NCBI GenBank assembly: GCA_010909165.1
Contig: VJWM01000116.1
Span: 744,001-808,000, forward strand
Reading direction: 5' to 3'
DNA: 64,000 nucleotides
DNA from: Anthoceros angustus
Taxonomy: Eukaryota > Streptophyta > Anthocerotopsida > Anthocerotales > Anthocerotaceae
The notes beneath the pieces were generated by a model that worked only from the letters and a program-made list of their open reading frames with translations, was not told the DNA's origin and made no database searches. How positions within the stretch are numbered: the stretch's first letter is position 1; every line of letters begins with the position of its first letter. The position numbers were made by a program, and so were the translations under genes. This document shows, piece after piece, positions 32,931-43,087 of this stretch.

Positions 32931-34500
32931 CTATGAGCCAGACATATCAGAATCAGAATCTGTCGGCGTCAAGGGTTCCGTCTCAGATGACGTTAAGGGT
33001 TCCGCCTCAGTTGTGGAAAACCCACGAGGGAAGATAGTATAATTGTAAGTGAATAATGTACACTCTGAGATCATGTTCAAGAACCTCACGGGCCTCACAC
33101 TAACTAAGATATCTGTAGAGTCTGGCAGCGGCAAGTTTTCAGTCGTACTAGTGAGTCCTGTGTTTCCGCTTCCCTCTTCGACTTGATCAGTGAGAGGGGA
33201 GGTTACAGAGTCTGAAGAGGACCTTTCCGACGTTTCCGACGTTATGGAGTCACAATATTGAGCGACGACTGATGAGTTTCCATTGTCCGAGGACGAAAGA
33301 TAATAGGCATCATCGTGTTCTGAATCTGACGACTCAGAAGAATCAGAGTCATAATAGTCACCAGTGTCTGTCGACGGATTTTCAGCCGTACTAGTGAGTT
33401 CTCTAATTATTCCGCTACAATCTTCGACTCCATCATTGTGAGCGACAACATCATGGCCTGTCGGCGCCGGATTTTCAGTCGTACCATCGCGTCCTCTAAT
33501 TCCGCGTCCCTCTTCCTCTTCCTCAACCCCTTCGATATCGATATAGGAGTCGGCATGCTCTTGTTGTTCCTCTTGCTGTTCCTCTTCCAGTTCCTCTTCC
33601 TTTTCCACTTCCTCTACCTCTTCCTCAACCCCTTCGATATCGATATTGGAGTTGGTATCCTTTTCCTCTTCCTCAACCCCTTCGATATCGATATAGGAGT
33701 TGGTATCCTTTTCCTCTTCCTCAACCCCTTCGATATCGATATAGGAGTCCGTATCCTGGGCGGACATATGAGTGTCTGAAGAGGACTTTGATCCCGACGG
33801 CGAGATGTTAAAGCGAGCGAAGATATCAGAGTCTGTCGACGACCCTGAACTATGGTCGTCCGACATCACGGATTGAGAACGTCGTCGTTGTAATTCCTGT
33901 TCAGCTGCCTCTTGCAGTGCATACCAGCGCTTTAGGTCAGGCGGGCCAAACCGCAGGCAAATTGTAATAGATACAAGACAAGGATGAATAGATAATATTA
34001 TAGGGAGCAGAGCAACGGTGTTGAGCCTCCATCCCTGGTAGCAATAGGATGGCTGGTACGACAAATTGAAGGCGACTCTGATTCATCCCTGCATCCTTCG
34101 ATTCATCACCGGTTGCATGGAGGCCATATGGTCCCGAGTCTGCTCGATCGTGGAAAGTCTGCACCACAGTGGAATGATCTCCTATTGCTCGGATAAATCC
34201 TGCACAGGAAAGACAAGTAGATCTATCTGCAGAATCGATGATATCACATTGAAGCCTCGCTCAGACGAATCCCGGCGCAGGTTAGCGGGTCGATGAATGG
34301 ATGATAAGATTCCGCACCTTCTCCTTGGATCCTTGGGCAAGCAAGCGGAAACCCTAACCGACGTCTTAATACAAACAGTCGAAAATCTGATTTGACGCGG
34401 CGCTTCCGCTTCTTTCTTGGAGCTTGCACGTAATGTACACGAATGTAGGATCGAAGACCTTCCTTCAACGTTCAAGAAGCATTTAGTTTCTCAGGGACGT
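32931..34500 (-). CDS. acidic Ser/Glu-rich protein with 16-residue YIDIEGVEEEEKDTNS repeats
   Basis: The main open stretch (34064-32931, 377 codons) includes LRFGPPDLKRWYALQEAAEQ, a Ser/Asp-rich segment (SDDHSSGSSTDSDIFARFNI), then tandem 48-bp units (33522-33765) encoding YIDIEGVEEEEKDTNS interrupted by a Glu/Gln run, and a long Ser/Thr/Asp/Glu tail. An upstream exon around 34167-34500 may supply the N-terminus. A telo-box (AAACCCTAA, 34349-34357) lies in the 5' region. The protein looks intrinsically disordered and very acidic, like nuclear or chromatin-associated acidic proteins, but I recognise no family. Its 3' end is uncertain. Confidence 0.5.
33522..33765 (-). repeat. 48-bp in-frame coding repeat
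   Basis: CTCAACCCCTTCGATATCGA recurs near 33522, 33625, 33672 and 33720. Each unit encodes 16 residues, so length change preserves frame. The same array in copy A (30343-30580) has a frame-breaking deletion. Confidence 0.85.
34349..34357 (-). promoter_or_regulatory. telo-box in the upstream region of the acidic-protein gene
   Basis: AAACCCTAA (TTAGGGTTT on the gene's strand) is a common plant promoter or 5' UTR element of genes active in dividing cells. It lies just beyond copy B's duplicated part, so copy A lacks it. Confidence 0.4.
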
Positions 34501-34916
34501 TCCATTGCTGGGTCTGTTCTATGTTACCGACTGTGTAATAGGCTACGGTGATTCGGCACAATGGGCCAACCCGAAATGTCCGAGAAGGTGGTAAAATGCT
34601 AAGCACGATCCCCATTTGTGTGACACGCACGCCACGCGGCCGTCGTTCCGGCCGGCAAAGGACCCGACTCGACCGGAAAAAGGAGCCGGCGGCCGGTCAG
34701 CCAACCGGTCAGTGATGACGGAGTTCCGGGAAAGCACTCGGACTCGGAGTCCTGCCGACCTGAATCCGATCCATTCAATCAGCAGTGGACAAGAAGGAAG
34801 AAGCAGAAAAAGAATCGAAGAACATGTTGCAGGCGCCGGATTCCTGAAGGTCACTCACTGGCAGAGGCCACTTGCCTGGCAGCAGGGTCGACATCGACAA
34901 GCTTGGCTTGCAACTC

Positions 34917-34930
34917 CATATATAAACAAG
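34917..34930 (+). promoter_or_regulatory. TATA box of the plus-strand Gnk2 gene
   Basis: CCATATATAAACAAG is a strong plant TATA match about 190 bp upstream of ATG 35121, followed by a C/A-rich leader. Confidence 0.6.
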
Positions 34931-35120
34931 CACGGCCGGACTCTTACCAACACACCAAACAGTCGCAGCGGCCAGCAGGCGATCGAGATCGTCACATCAA
35001 CGGAGCTGTGGGGCGGCAAACATTTCACTCAGCGCTGCCAAGACATTCAGTTTGGGTCCAGGAGCCGACGATCGGTTCTAGATCTGAGATCGACTTGTTC
35101 GAGTAGTGGAGGGTAGCAAA

Positions 35121-35543
35121 ATGGCGGTGGTGGATGCACGCAAGCTTGCGATGGCTGTGCTGGTGGTGTGCGCCCTAGGCCTGGTGCTGGGCGGTGCCAA
35201 AGCGCAGCCTGACACCAGCTTCAAGTCGGGGCTGTGCAACACTCAGAAGCTTCCTCCTGGCGCCCCCTTCTTGAGGAACGTGGATGCCGCGCTCTTGGAC
35301 TTGGAGAAGAACACAGCCTACAGCGGCTACGTCTACCGCACACAGTACCCCAGCGCTAGCGAGAACGATGCAAGCACAGCCTACGCCCAAGGCATCTGCA
35401 ACCAGAAGCTCACCCAGTCGGACTGCACCGCCTGCATCAAGATTCTTCACCAGGACATCTGGGGCATTTGCGGATACGCTGTCGGAGCCAGAGTGCAGTT
35501 CGCCGACTGCTACATCCGCTACGAGAATGCCAATTTCTCCTAG
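35121..35543 (+). CDS. secreted Gnk2/DUF26 (ginkbilobin-like) protein
   Basis: A single-domain, secreted Gnk2 protein encoded in one exon (140 residues). The N-terminus MAVVDARKLAMAVLVVCALG is a signal peptide with likely cleavage after GGAKA. The domain follows as LCNTQKLPPGAPFLRNVDAA, KNTAYSGYVYRTQYPSASEN, the C-x8-C-x2-C motif (CNQKLTQSDCTAC), GARVQFADC and IRYE. The residues equivalent to ginkbilobin-2's mannose-binding Asn, Arg and Glu are present (CN, GARVQ, RYE). Family members are extracellular and reported as antifungal. I prefer ATG 35121 over the in-frame ATG 35106 because AAAATGGCG is the better context and the signal peptide then starts cleanly. It lies convergent to its paralogue at 36655-37086, with about 1.1 kb between stops. 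Confidence 0.92.
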   Translation: MAVVDARKLAMAVLVVCALGLVLGGAKAQPDTSFKSGLCNTQKLPPGAPFLRNVDAALLDLEKNTAYSGYVYRTQYPSASENDASTAYAQGICNQKLTQSDCTACIKILHQDIWGICGYAVGARVQFADCYIRYENANFS

Positions 35544-36654
35544 AAATTTGTCATCGTTACAGTTTCTGCCATGGATCATGAGTCCGATTGCAACGCAAGT
35601 CGTCGGGAACCCCGCTTGTCGTAGTTTGAGCCTGTTCATGCTCTCCAGATTAAGGTTGCATGTATATAATCTGAAGTAAAGCATCAGGCGTCGACGTCGT
35701 GCCTGCTTGAAGATGTCCAGTGTCTACATTCAACTCGCATTTTTGAACTTCCACCGCCCAGATATGATCATTGTAGGTACCAGGCTGCCTGACATAAATT
35801 CACTGTTTCTATTCACTTAAGCCTGCGGACATTCTTACTTGAGCCAGTCAGCCACTCCGGTATCAACAGTCCCCGCCAGCCACACCGTCCATCTGAATCA
35901 AAACATTCTTGAGCCAGTGCATGCCACACATTAAGGTTAGCCGCAACCGCTTCCTCATTGTGTGCTGCTTGAGGTGGGGTCTGCCTTTGGGCTCTCGTTT
36001 GTTCTGCTTTCCTGAGATTCATCATTAAGAACTTAGTGGGTACCGGTGACAACGAGTATGGTGAAGGTGGAATTGCACAATCACAGGAATGTATGTACGT
36101 GTCCAGCAGGTTTCTTCTAATGAGGCCTTGTTCAGATACAGAGTGATGCAACATGTTTTTTTGTCCAGTGATGATCAACAGCAGGTTCCCTCATGAAAAT
36201 TTTGTGACTTCATTCCTGGATGGGCAATACGGGGTTCTCACAAAATTTGTAGAGTACGTTTCAGGGTCCCAGGGATGACGAGCATATGAAGGTAGAGTCG
36301 CAAAGTTGGAGCAGGTGATTCCCACAAGATGCAGGAAAAAGGATCTGTTCGTAGAGTATCAAACACAACGATCTGGGCGGCTTAGGAGGGCTAAAATGCG
36401 AGATGCGAGAGGCCAATGTAGACACTAGGCGTCCTAAACCAGGCACCATGCCTGATGCTTGATTTCAGATTTCATAAATTTCATCCGAACTTGGATCTGG
36501 ATTAATTTTCCACTATACACAGGCCACAGGCCTGCCCATCTCTCTCAAATTACTCACAAGCGGCGCTCCGGATCCCGATGAGTTGTGTTGCAACTAGGCA
36601 GACTCATAGGATCCCTGACAGCAACCTTCCCTCCCGGACGCTGATGATGGTTTT
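35544..36654. other. shared 3' region of two convergent Gnk2 genes
   Basis: No gene seen. This holds the 3' UTRs of both Gnk2 genes and AT-rich spacer. A 121-codon minus-strand frame at 35813-36178 has no recognisable motif. Confidence 0.4.
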
Positions 36655-37086
36655 CTAGTAGAAATTGTAGCTCTCGTAGCGGATGAAGCAGTCAGCGAAC
36701 TGCACTCTGGCTCCAACAGCGTTTCCGCAAATGCTCCAGATGTCCAAGTGAAGAGCCTTGAGGCAGGCGCTGCACTCCGACAGGGTGAGTTTCTGGTTGC
36801 AGATCCCTTGGGCGTAGGCTGTATCACTAGTACCGTGCTGGCTGGGGTTGCGGTACTGTGTGCGGTAGAAGTAGCCGCTGTAGGCTGTGTTCTGCTCCAA
36901 GTCCGAGAGCACGGCTTCCACTTCGGCCCAGAGGGGGTTGCCATGAGGAATCTTCTGCGTGTTGCACAGCCCCGACACCAATCTGGTGTCCTGGGCTTCG
37001 GCACCGCCGGGCATCAGGCCCGCGGCCACCACGGCGCACACCACCCACACAGCCATCACAAGCTTCCGTCCAGCTGCCACCGCCAT
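36655..37086 (-). CDS. secreted Gnk2/DUF26 (ginkbilobin-like) protein
   Basis: A single exon of 143 residues starting at ATG 37086: MAVAAGRKLVMAVWVVCAVV is the signal peptide, with cleavage likely after GGAEA. The domain has LCNTQKIPHGNPLWAEVEAV, EQNTAYSGYFYRTQYRNPSQ, CNQKLTLSECSAC (C-x8-C-x2-C), GARVQFADCFIRYE and ends at YNFY. It is the closest in this window to ginkbilobin-2 itself, with all three mannose-binding residues conserved. The frame stays open 121 codons upstream of the ATG, but that stretch contains the promoter and is not protein-like. Orientation opposite to the 35121 gene and matching GC-rich upstream blocks point to an inverted duplication. Confidence 0.92.
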   Translation of the reverse strand: MAVAAGRKLVMAVWVVCAVVAAGLMPGGAEAQDTRLVSGLCNTQKIPHGNPLWAEVEAVLSDLEQNTAYSGYFYRTQYRNPSQHGTSDTAYAQGICNQKLTLSECSACLKALHLDIWSICGNAVGARVQFADCFIRYESYNFY

Positions 37087-37300
37087 TGCGTTTGCCTTGA
37101 TTCCTTGAATCCTTGTTGCTGTCACGCTACAATCGCTCCTGAAGGTACCGTGTATCTCCAGAATGGATCGTCGGCTTCTGCACCACTTCACGAATTCCCA
37201 ACTGAATGCTTGCTCAGCGAGTGAAATGAGAGCCTGTTTGCTGGATCTGGATTTTGCGAAGGCCTGTTTCATGTGTGAGAGTGGTGAGAGTGTGGCAGCG

Positions 37301-37312
37301 TTTATGTAGTCT
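37301..37312 (-). promoter_or_regulatory. TATA-like box of the minus-strand Gnk2 gene
   Basis: On the minus strand CTACATAAACG lies about 215 bp upstream of ATG 37086, a spacing close to that of the plus-strand paralogue's TATATAAAC box. Confidence 0.4.
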
Positions 37313-37639
37313 TGCAAAGCCCACCTTGTCAAACTCGTTCTGCCGGTGCCAGGAAAGTGGGCCCTGCTGCTCACTTCAAACCTGGGTGTGAAAGTCCGTC
37401 CCAGCGTAACGCGCATTGGGATCATCTGCCGATGGAATGGGTCTAACAAATTGCAAGTTGCAATTTGAACGTTGTAATTTGCAACGCGCCGGAAGCGGAG
37501 GCTTTCTCAGAACTGTTTCACTTTGCTTCCGGGCCGGCCGCCGGCTCCGGTCCCTTCCCGACTCCCGACTCGGTTCTTGGCCGGCCCGTTGGACGGCCGC
37601 GTTGCGTGCAATTCACTGAAGGTATCGGTGCAGGCAAGT

Positions 37640-38460
37640 GGAAGGTCCCAAACATTTCAGCAGCGCACTGCGCTGGGAGGGAACAGCAGACATGCCACTC
37701 CCTGCTCTGCGAACTTCTTCTCCCGAGCAGTGCTTCGGAATGAATTCTGAGAGCGGGGGCTTGCTCAGACCCTAGCGATTTCATGCGTGCAGCTGGGGAG
37801 ATGCATATGGCAGTGATCTTGCCAGAACTCCAGGCCTTCACTCCAGTTGTGGCTGTGACAGAGGCTGCAGATTGGATCCCTGAGATGCTACCATGCCCAG
37901 AGGGAAAGTATGTAGGACCCCGAGGGATACAAGCCTGCTAACAAACGGCAGCCTGTTGGATGTTGGATGGACAGCATCTTGCCTAGCCTGGATGCCCTCA
38001 GTAAGGTGCTGCCGATTTAGGTTGCCATCTACAGAGCTACACAAACCTAAGCCAGACAAGGTCAGGGCTACACAAACCTAAGCCAGATAAGGTAGGTTTT
38101 GAGAAGGTGGGAGGCGATGCAGACAGGTATCAACGCCGTCTCTTGGTGGGCTCTCTTAAAAACCATCTGAGCAAACATGCACTCCAAGGAGATGTCTTCG
38201 CTGGAGAGAGGGCTGCCATCAGGGCATAAGGCACACTCCTTTAGCCCTTTGTCCTCTCCTGCAGCAACCAACAGTCCATCCCGCCTGTCCGCGTTGGGAT
38301 CGTCTGCTAGTCAGAAACACTAGTCCTTTCACTTTAGGGAGAATGCCTGGGTCCTTCCAAAGCAAACTGAATACACCTCGCTGAGTCCGACGGGAAAAGT
38401 CATCTTCGGGAGTTTTGAATCGTCATAGCACGCTGGATATGTTCCCTGTCATCCTGTGCA
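37640..38460 (-). repeat. old inverted copy of the 15.4-17.0 kb flanking blocks
   Basis: Read on the minus strand this matches 15477-15610 (about 38320-38460), 16210-16310 (about 38190-38285) and 16680-16950 (about 37640-37900), with substitutions as well as indels. Together with the Gnk2 gene at 36655-37086 it is a diverged, inverted form of the duplicated unit at 15.5-19 kb. It lacks the AT-rich block and has only one arm of the 34-bp palindrome. Confidence 0.75.
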
Positions 38461-38838
38461 TGACATGTTATTATAGTCTTCAATGTCATGTGTTACGTAA
38501 CTGTCGCCGGGCGCAGACAAGGCCATTAGGTCGATAATCTGGTACCTCGTAACTGCAACCGAAGCTGAATAGGTCTTACGTCTGAAGGACAAGTGACATA
38601 AAAAATGGTCCATATAAGCTGCCAACATGAATTTTGAAGGCAAGCGGGTAGCTCTTCCCAGGCTACAATTGGAACACACTCGGCTAGAAAGGAGATGCCT
38701 GAACTGCACGATCTAGCGCAAACAATCTCGGGGTAGGGAAGAGTCAAAGCAGACCTGCAAATTCGGGGAAGCGAATTTCTCCAGCCAGGCAGACTCCAGG
38801 CTCTCGAACCTTCTTCGTGGCTGGTGACGAGAGCTTGG

Positions 38839-41800
38839 TCACTGGACGACAGGAACTCCGATGCAGAGTACGGTGGGATCGGCACCGGAGCCCCCACAGG
38901 GTGTAGGAACGGGGCTGGAGATGGCAATTCTCCTGGACCTCGCTTTCCCTGCAACCCCATCCGGGAGGGTCCTGGAGGTCCTGATGCGCGGGGGCTTGAT
39001 ACGCTGGCCAGGGGAGCATCGGAGGGCCGAGAGGGCCCAGACTGGTGCAGGGACGTGCTTGTGCAGCTGCTGCCTCTGAGACCTCCTGCCCGGGCCCAGG
39101 TGCTGCGAGCTGGGACTTGCCCTCCACCTCACGGCCGCCCGGTAGCATTGAGATGCCAACAACGACCGGTACCCCACGCTCTCTGCCCAGATCCTCTGCT
39201 GCGGAGCCGGGGTTGCAGTTGGGGGGCTTGTGGGTGTTTCGTTGCTGCCCTCGGGCTTGACCTGATCTGGGACAAAAACACTTTGCTGCTGCAGTCCAGG
39301 CTTAAGAATGGATTGCACCCTGGTCTTGACGCCTGCCAGGGTAGGGCCAAGGACCGAGTGGAATACAGGTCGGAATGCCACCTGCGAGAAAAGTTGGGGG
39401 AGCAAGGGTTAGTCCGGGTTGATGTGCTAGGCAAGAAGGTTGCATGCACATCAAGCACAGCCAGCAGACTGCAGTACCTGCGACAGCAGACTGAGGGAAG
39501 CGAATACAGTTGGGAATGGCGGGAGTTTTGGGGCGGCAGCATCTTGGCTGCTACGGCAAGTGGTTGGCTTGGCTCTCATCATGTCTGGGTCAATCATGGC
39601 CACCTTGCCAAAGCTCCTGGGCTTCTTGTCATCGTCGTCATCCTCGGCCTCTTCCTCATCAGCCTCCACATCTTTAACTTCGTCCCTGGGCGGTTTCTTG
39701 TCATCGCTGCTTGCCTCCTTGTCAGCCGACGATTCTTCGACACTCTCGGGCTGATCCACGGGACTCCCGTCCTCTACTTCGTTGACTGATGGTTCTTCGT
39801 CATCAAGAAGCATGAGCTCCAACTTCTCATCCTGAGCTAAAGCTTTCAGCCTATCCACTTCCATGTTCTCGTATACCTTCTGCAGGAACTCCGCGTCTTC
39901 ACGAAGATATTTCCGAGCCCTCAATTCAGCCTGCTTTTTCCATTTCTCTCTTCGCTTCCTGTCTTCCTCCTCCCACTGTTTCTGTTTCTTTTCCTTTTCG
40001 GTGAGCTCCCGCTCAGGAGCCCCTTCACCGTCACCTTCTTCTTCCCCTTCCCCTTCTTCATCAAACCCAAGAGGCAGGGGAATTGCATCTTCTGGTATGA
40101 CCTGGTTATCGTCTCTAATGGGCTGTAAGAAGAAGCGCAGATTACCGTCAGGGTCAGTCGCCCAATTGATAATCTGGCCGGTGGGAACATGAAGTAAAAC
40201 CTCCCCTTGGAGGCTTTCCTTGGCCCTTTCAAGGTTTTCAGGATCGTACCCCAACGCAGATGAGGGTTCATTGGTAAGTACCACAAATTCATCATCTGGG
40301 TGAAAACACACACAAAGAAGATTGGCACTGTCAGAAGAATAGACCTGCAAAAAGTTTCTGATCTGCACCCAGACCAGCTGTGGTACTCACTCTTAGACCA
40401 CTGGTGTTCAAGCTCAGCAGGCATAGGGATCCTCAGAGGGGACTTGATGAAAGAGTTCAGCCACATCTGCCGCTCCTGATCAACATCTTCCACATAAGTC
40501 TTCCACAGCTCAGGAATCTGCGTGAACACCAGATGCCGTTTTAGAGTTTTGTCACAGCTTGGCCTCCACTAGCAACGGCCCAGCATGTGTTTGCATCATC
40601 TGATGTAAAGCCAAAGAAGGTACCAACTTTGTAGTACTCATTAATAAAGCCTGGAGCCATCCAGAGATCCTCCTCTTCGTACATGTACGGATGCTGAGGG
40701 TCATTATACGGTCCCTTAACTTCCCTCACCACTACAAGCAACCACCCACACATTTTGTCAATTTTACTAACACAATTTCAGTTAGAGATTAACAGGAGTA
40801 GCCAGAAACAGTACGAAAGTACATACTTCCATCAGGCTTATTCACGAACATCCTAGCTTTTGCAGCCGCTACCTCAGCCAGTGATGCATGTATCTGAAAG
40901 AAAAACCATGAGCACACTATCCCAAAATCGTTCATAGAAACACGTGTGCTCCCCAGGTAAAAGAAAACAAAAGCAGCCAATCAAGAGAAAAAACTCACCG
41001 CTGACATCTCCGCTGTGCACTCTTCAACATCCGGAAGAAGATCCCCGAAATAAAATTTCCCCTGCAGGAAAGGATCAAAGTATGAACAACTAACTTTACA
41101 GTAACTCAGCAGGACTTGCCATAAATCGACAAGCGCAGCCGGTTCAACAAGTGCATAGGCCTAAAAACCTCAACCCATTATCTACTTCAGGGAACAGACC
41201 CAGATCTGTCGACTATTGAGTGTATAAACACCACATCCATGCATACGATTATGCTTCCACTGCCCTGCATACTTATAGTGGCCCTTCTCTCTGCACACAA
41301 ACGCTTGTCTCAGCAGCCACACCAAAAACAAGTCTCACTGAACAATGAGTGGAGTAAGTTTGCACATATTGCTATATGATGTCAACACCAGCATGAAAAT
41401 CTGACTTAAACCGAAACAACAATGTAAATTGCACAATCTAGTGCAGCTTTCGGCTGTGGAGGGAAACCTGCACAGAGCCCCTTCCCCAGGAACTCTTCTC
41501 ACGCCACTCATAATCCAACAGAAATCCTGTCTCGAAAGGATAGGAAGATAGAGTACACTCACGGTTTCTGTCCATAGAGCTTCACCCAATTTTCATCTTC
41601 TTCCAATGGAGGGGTCTTCAGGACCTCCGGATAAATTTCAAATGTATCTTCAATGTCCATCTTCAACCACTCTCTGTCCTCAGGGGGCATAAAATCTGCT
41701 GCAAGAATGTAACCTTCCTCCCTCATCTTCTTCTCCAGTCTGAATCGAAAAGCCCAAACCCGTCAGTATATTCAGCAAATCGAAATTCCTAAAAAACTGG

Positions 41801-43087
41801 ACAGAACACTTCCACGTCCTGAAAACGATGGATCAATATGACATTATTACTTACTCAGAGTCTGGAGGAGGATTCATTGTTGGAACATCCACTTGCAGCA
41901 CACCATGACCTTGCATCATATTCTGAAACCACTCGCCTTCATATCTTTACATGCGACCCCTCACATTAATGCACAACGAGCTTTGCACAAAACAAACTAC
42001 TTGACTGAAACAACAAACTGTCAGGCTGGCCACACACAGTTAAATGCAACATCACCACCACAAAAACAGCTTACTTGCAAAGCTCAAGTGGAGTTGTGTA
42101 CACTCCTTTTCCGTGAGCAAGATCATCCCAAACTGTTCCTTCATATCTGCAAAAGAGCACGCACATCCATGGTTGTGAGAAACTGAGCACGGTGCTTCTG
42201 GTTATACTAACCTCCAGCATGTCACCCACATGTGGATAAGCTGCTGCATTTTAAAGGAGGAGGTCAACGAGGAACAACGAGGCTCTAAAAAACTTACGAT
42301 GACCCATCCGCAAAGACGTAACTGACCCACACCAGGAACTCTTCCATTCTCTCCAGCTCCTCGACCACATCCTGAGGAGTTTCAATGTCCGGATGGTCCT
42401 CCGGGATAAGAGGATAAAACTTCCTGTACGGCACATAGTAGGGCCTTCTGACTGGAGCCCGACCTTCCTTTTCCAGCTTAGCAATCAACTCCTCATCTTC
42501 CTCCGCAAGTTCAGGATCACGACCCACAGTGTCATCTGCGGGGGAAGGATCAGCCCACTCTTCCCCGAGGTCTGCCTCCTGGAAACAGGAAATGCAACCC
42601 TCAGTCAGCAAGCAAAACCGTGCTCTTCCAACCAAAGGTCCTTCCTCTCAAGACAAGTCAACCCAAAACGACGAAAAACAGAGAATGCGCACTGCTACAG
42701 AAAGGAAAATCACCGCACCGTCCAGCCCTCCTCGTCCTTCGGGAAGTCCCATAGCTCTTCCTCTTCCACGACCTCGTGCTCACTCTCCTCCTCCACATTA
42801 GCCCGTTTCCTGTCCTTCTTCGCCTCTGCGGCAGCCTTCACACCGGCCACGTCTCCCTCCTCCTCCTCCTCCTCGTCATCCTCATCCTCGTCTTCATCCT
42901 CGTCGTCGTCGCCATCCTCTGTCCATTGCACCTGCAGAGGCCCCTTGTTCTCGGTGCCTTCGGCCTCGATCACCTTCCCCCTGAAATTAGGAATCTCGGT
43001 GCCGCCACTCTTCTTCGCCCGCTCCTGGCCATTCGCCTCCTGCTCATCATCATCGTCCAGGACGATGGGTTCCTCTTCCTTCGCCAT
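38839..43087 (-). CDS. TIC100: TIC100, chloroplast inner-envelope translocon subunit
   Basis: TIC100 (EMB1211 in Arabidopsis) is a subunit of the 1-MDa TIC complex, with TIC20, TIC56 and TIC214, that imports proteins across the inner chloroplast envelope. Exon 1 (42719-43087) opens MAKEEEPIVLDDDDEQ with a long acidic tract and ends in ELWDFPKDEEGWT. Exon 2 (42298-42578) gives YYVPYRKFYPLIPEDHPDIE and EFLVWVSYVFADGSS. MORN repeats follow: YEGTVWDDLAHGKGVYTT and YEGEWFQNMMQGHGV. Then come FYFGDLLPDVEECTAEM, SLAEVAAAKARMFVNKPDG, GPYNDPQHPYMYEEEDLWMA, PGFINEYYK, VDQERQMWLNSFIKSPLRIP, LLHVPTGQIINWATDPDG and PLPLGFDEE. A charged coiled-coil stretch and an Asp/Glu-rich tail end in SFGKVAMIDP (exon border 39478). 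The last exon starts at 39381 (VAFRPVFHSVLG); its stop at 38839 is the least certain part. No transit peptide is visible. Confidence 0.88.

Larger units (their letters stand above)
31081..34270. repeat. copy B of the tandem duplication of about 3 kb
   Basis: This is the direct repeat of 28136-31080. It carries a relic of the PPR start codon at its left edge (31081-31100) with no PPR body, and a better preserved acidic repeat-protein gene. Confidence 0.92.

Noticed and set aside
30255-33779. Plus-strand Ser/Leu/Phe-rich frames over the acidic-protein genes
   Set aside because: Antisense readings of the Glu-coding GAG/GAA repeats.
36655-37449. A 264-codon reading of the minus-strand Gnk2 gene starting at 37449
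   Set aside because: The extra 121 codons cover the TATA-like box and leader, are not protein-like, and would bury the signal peptide.
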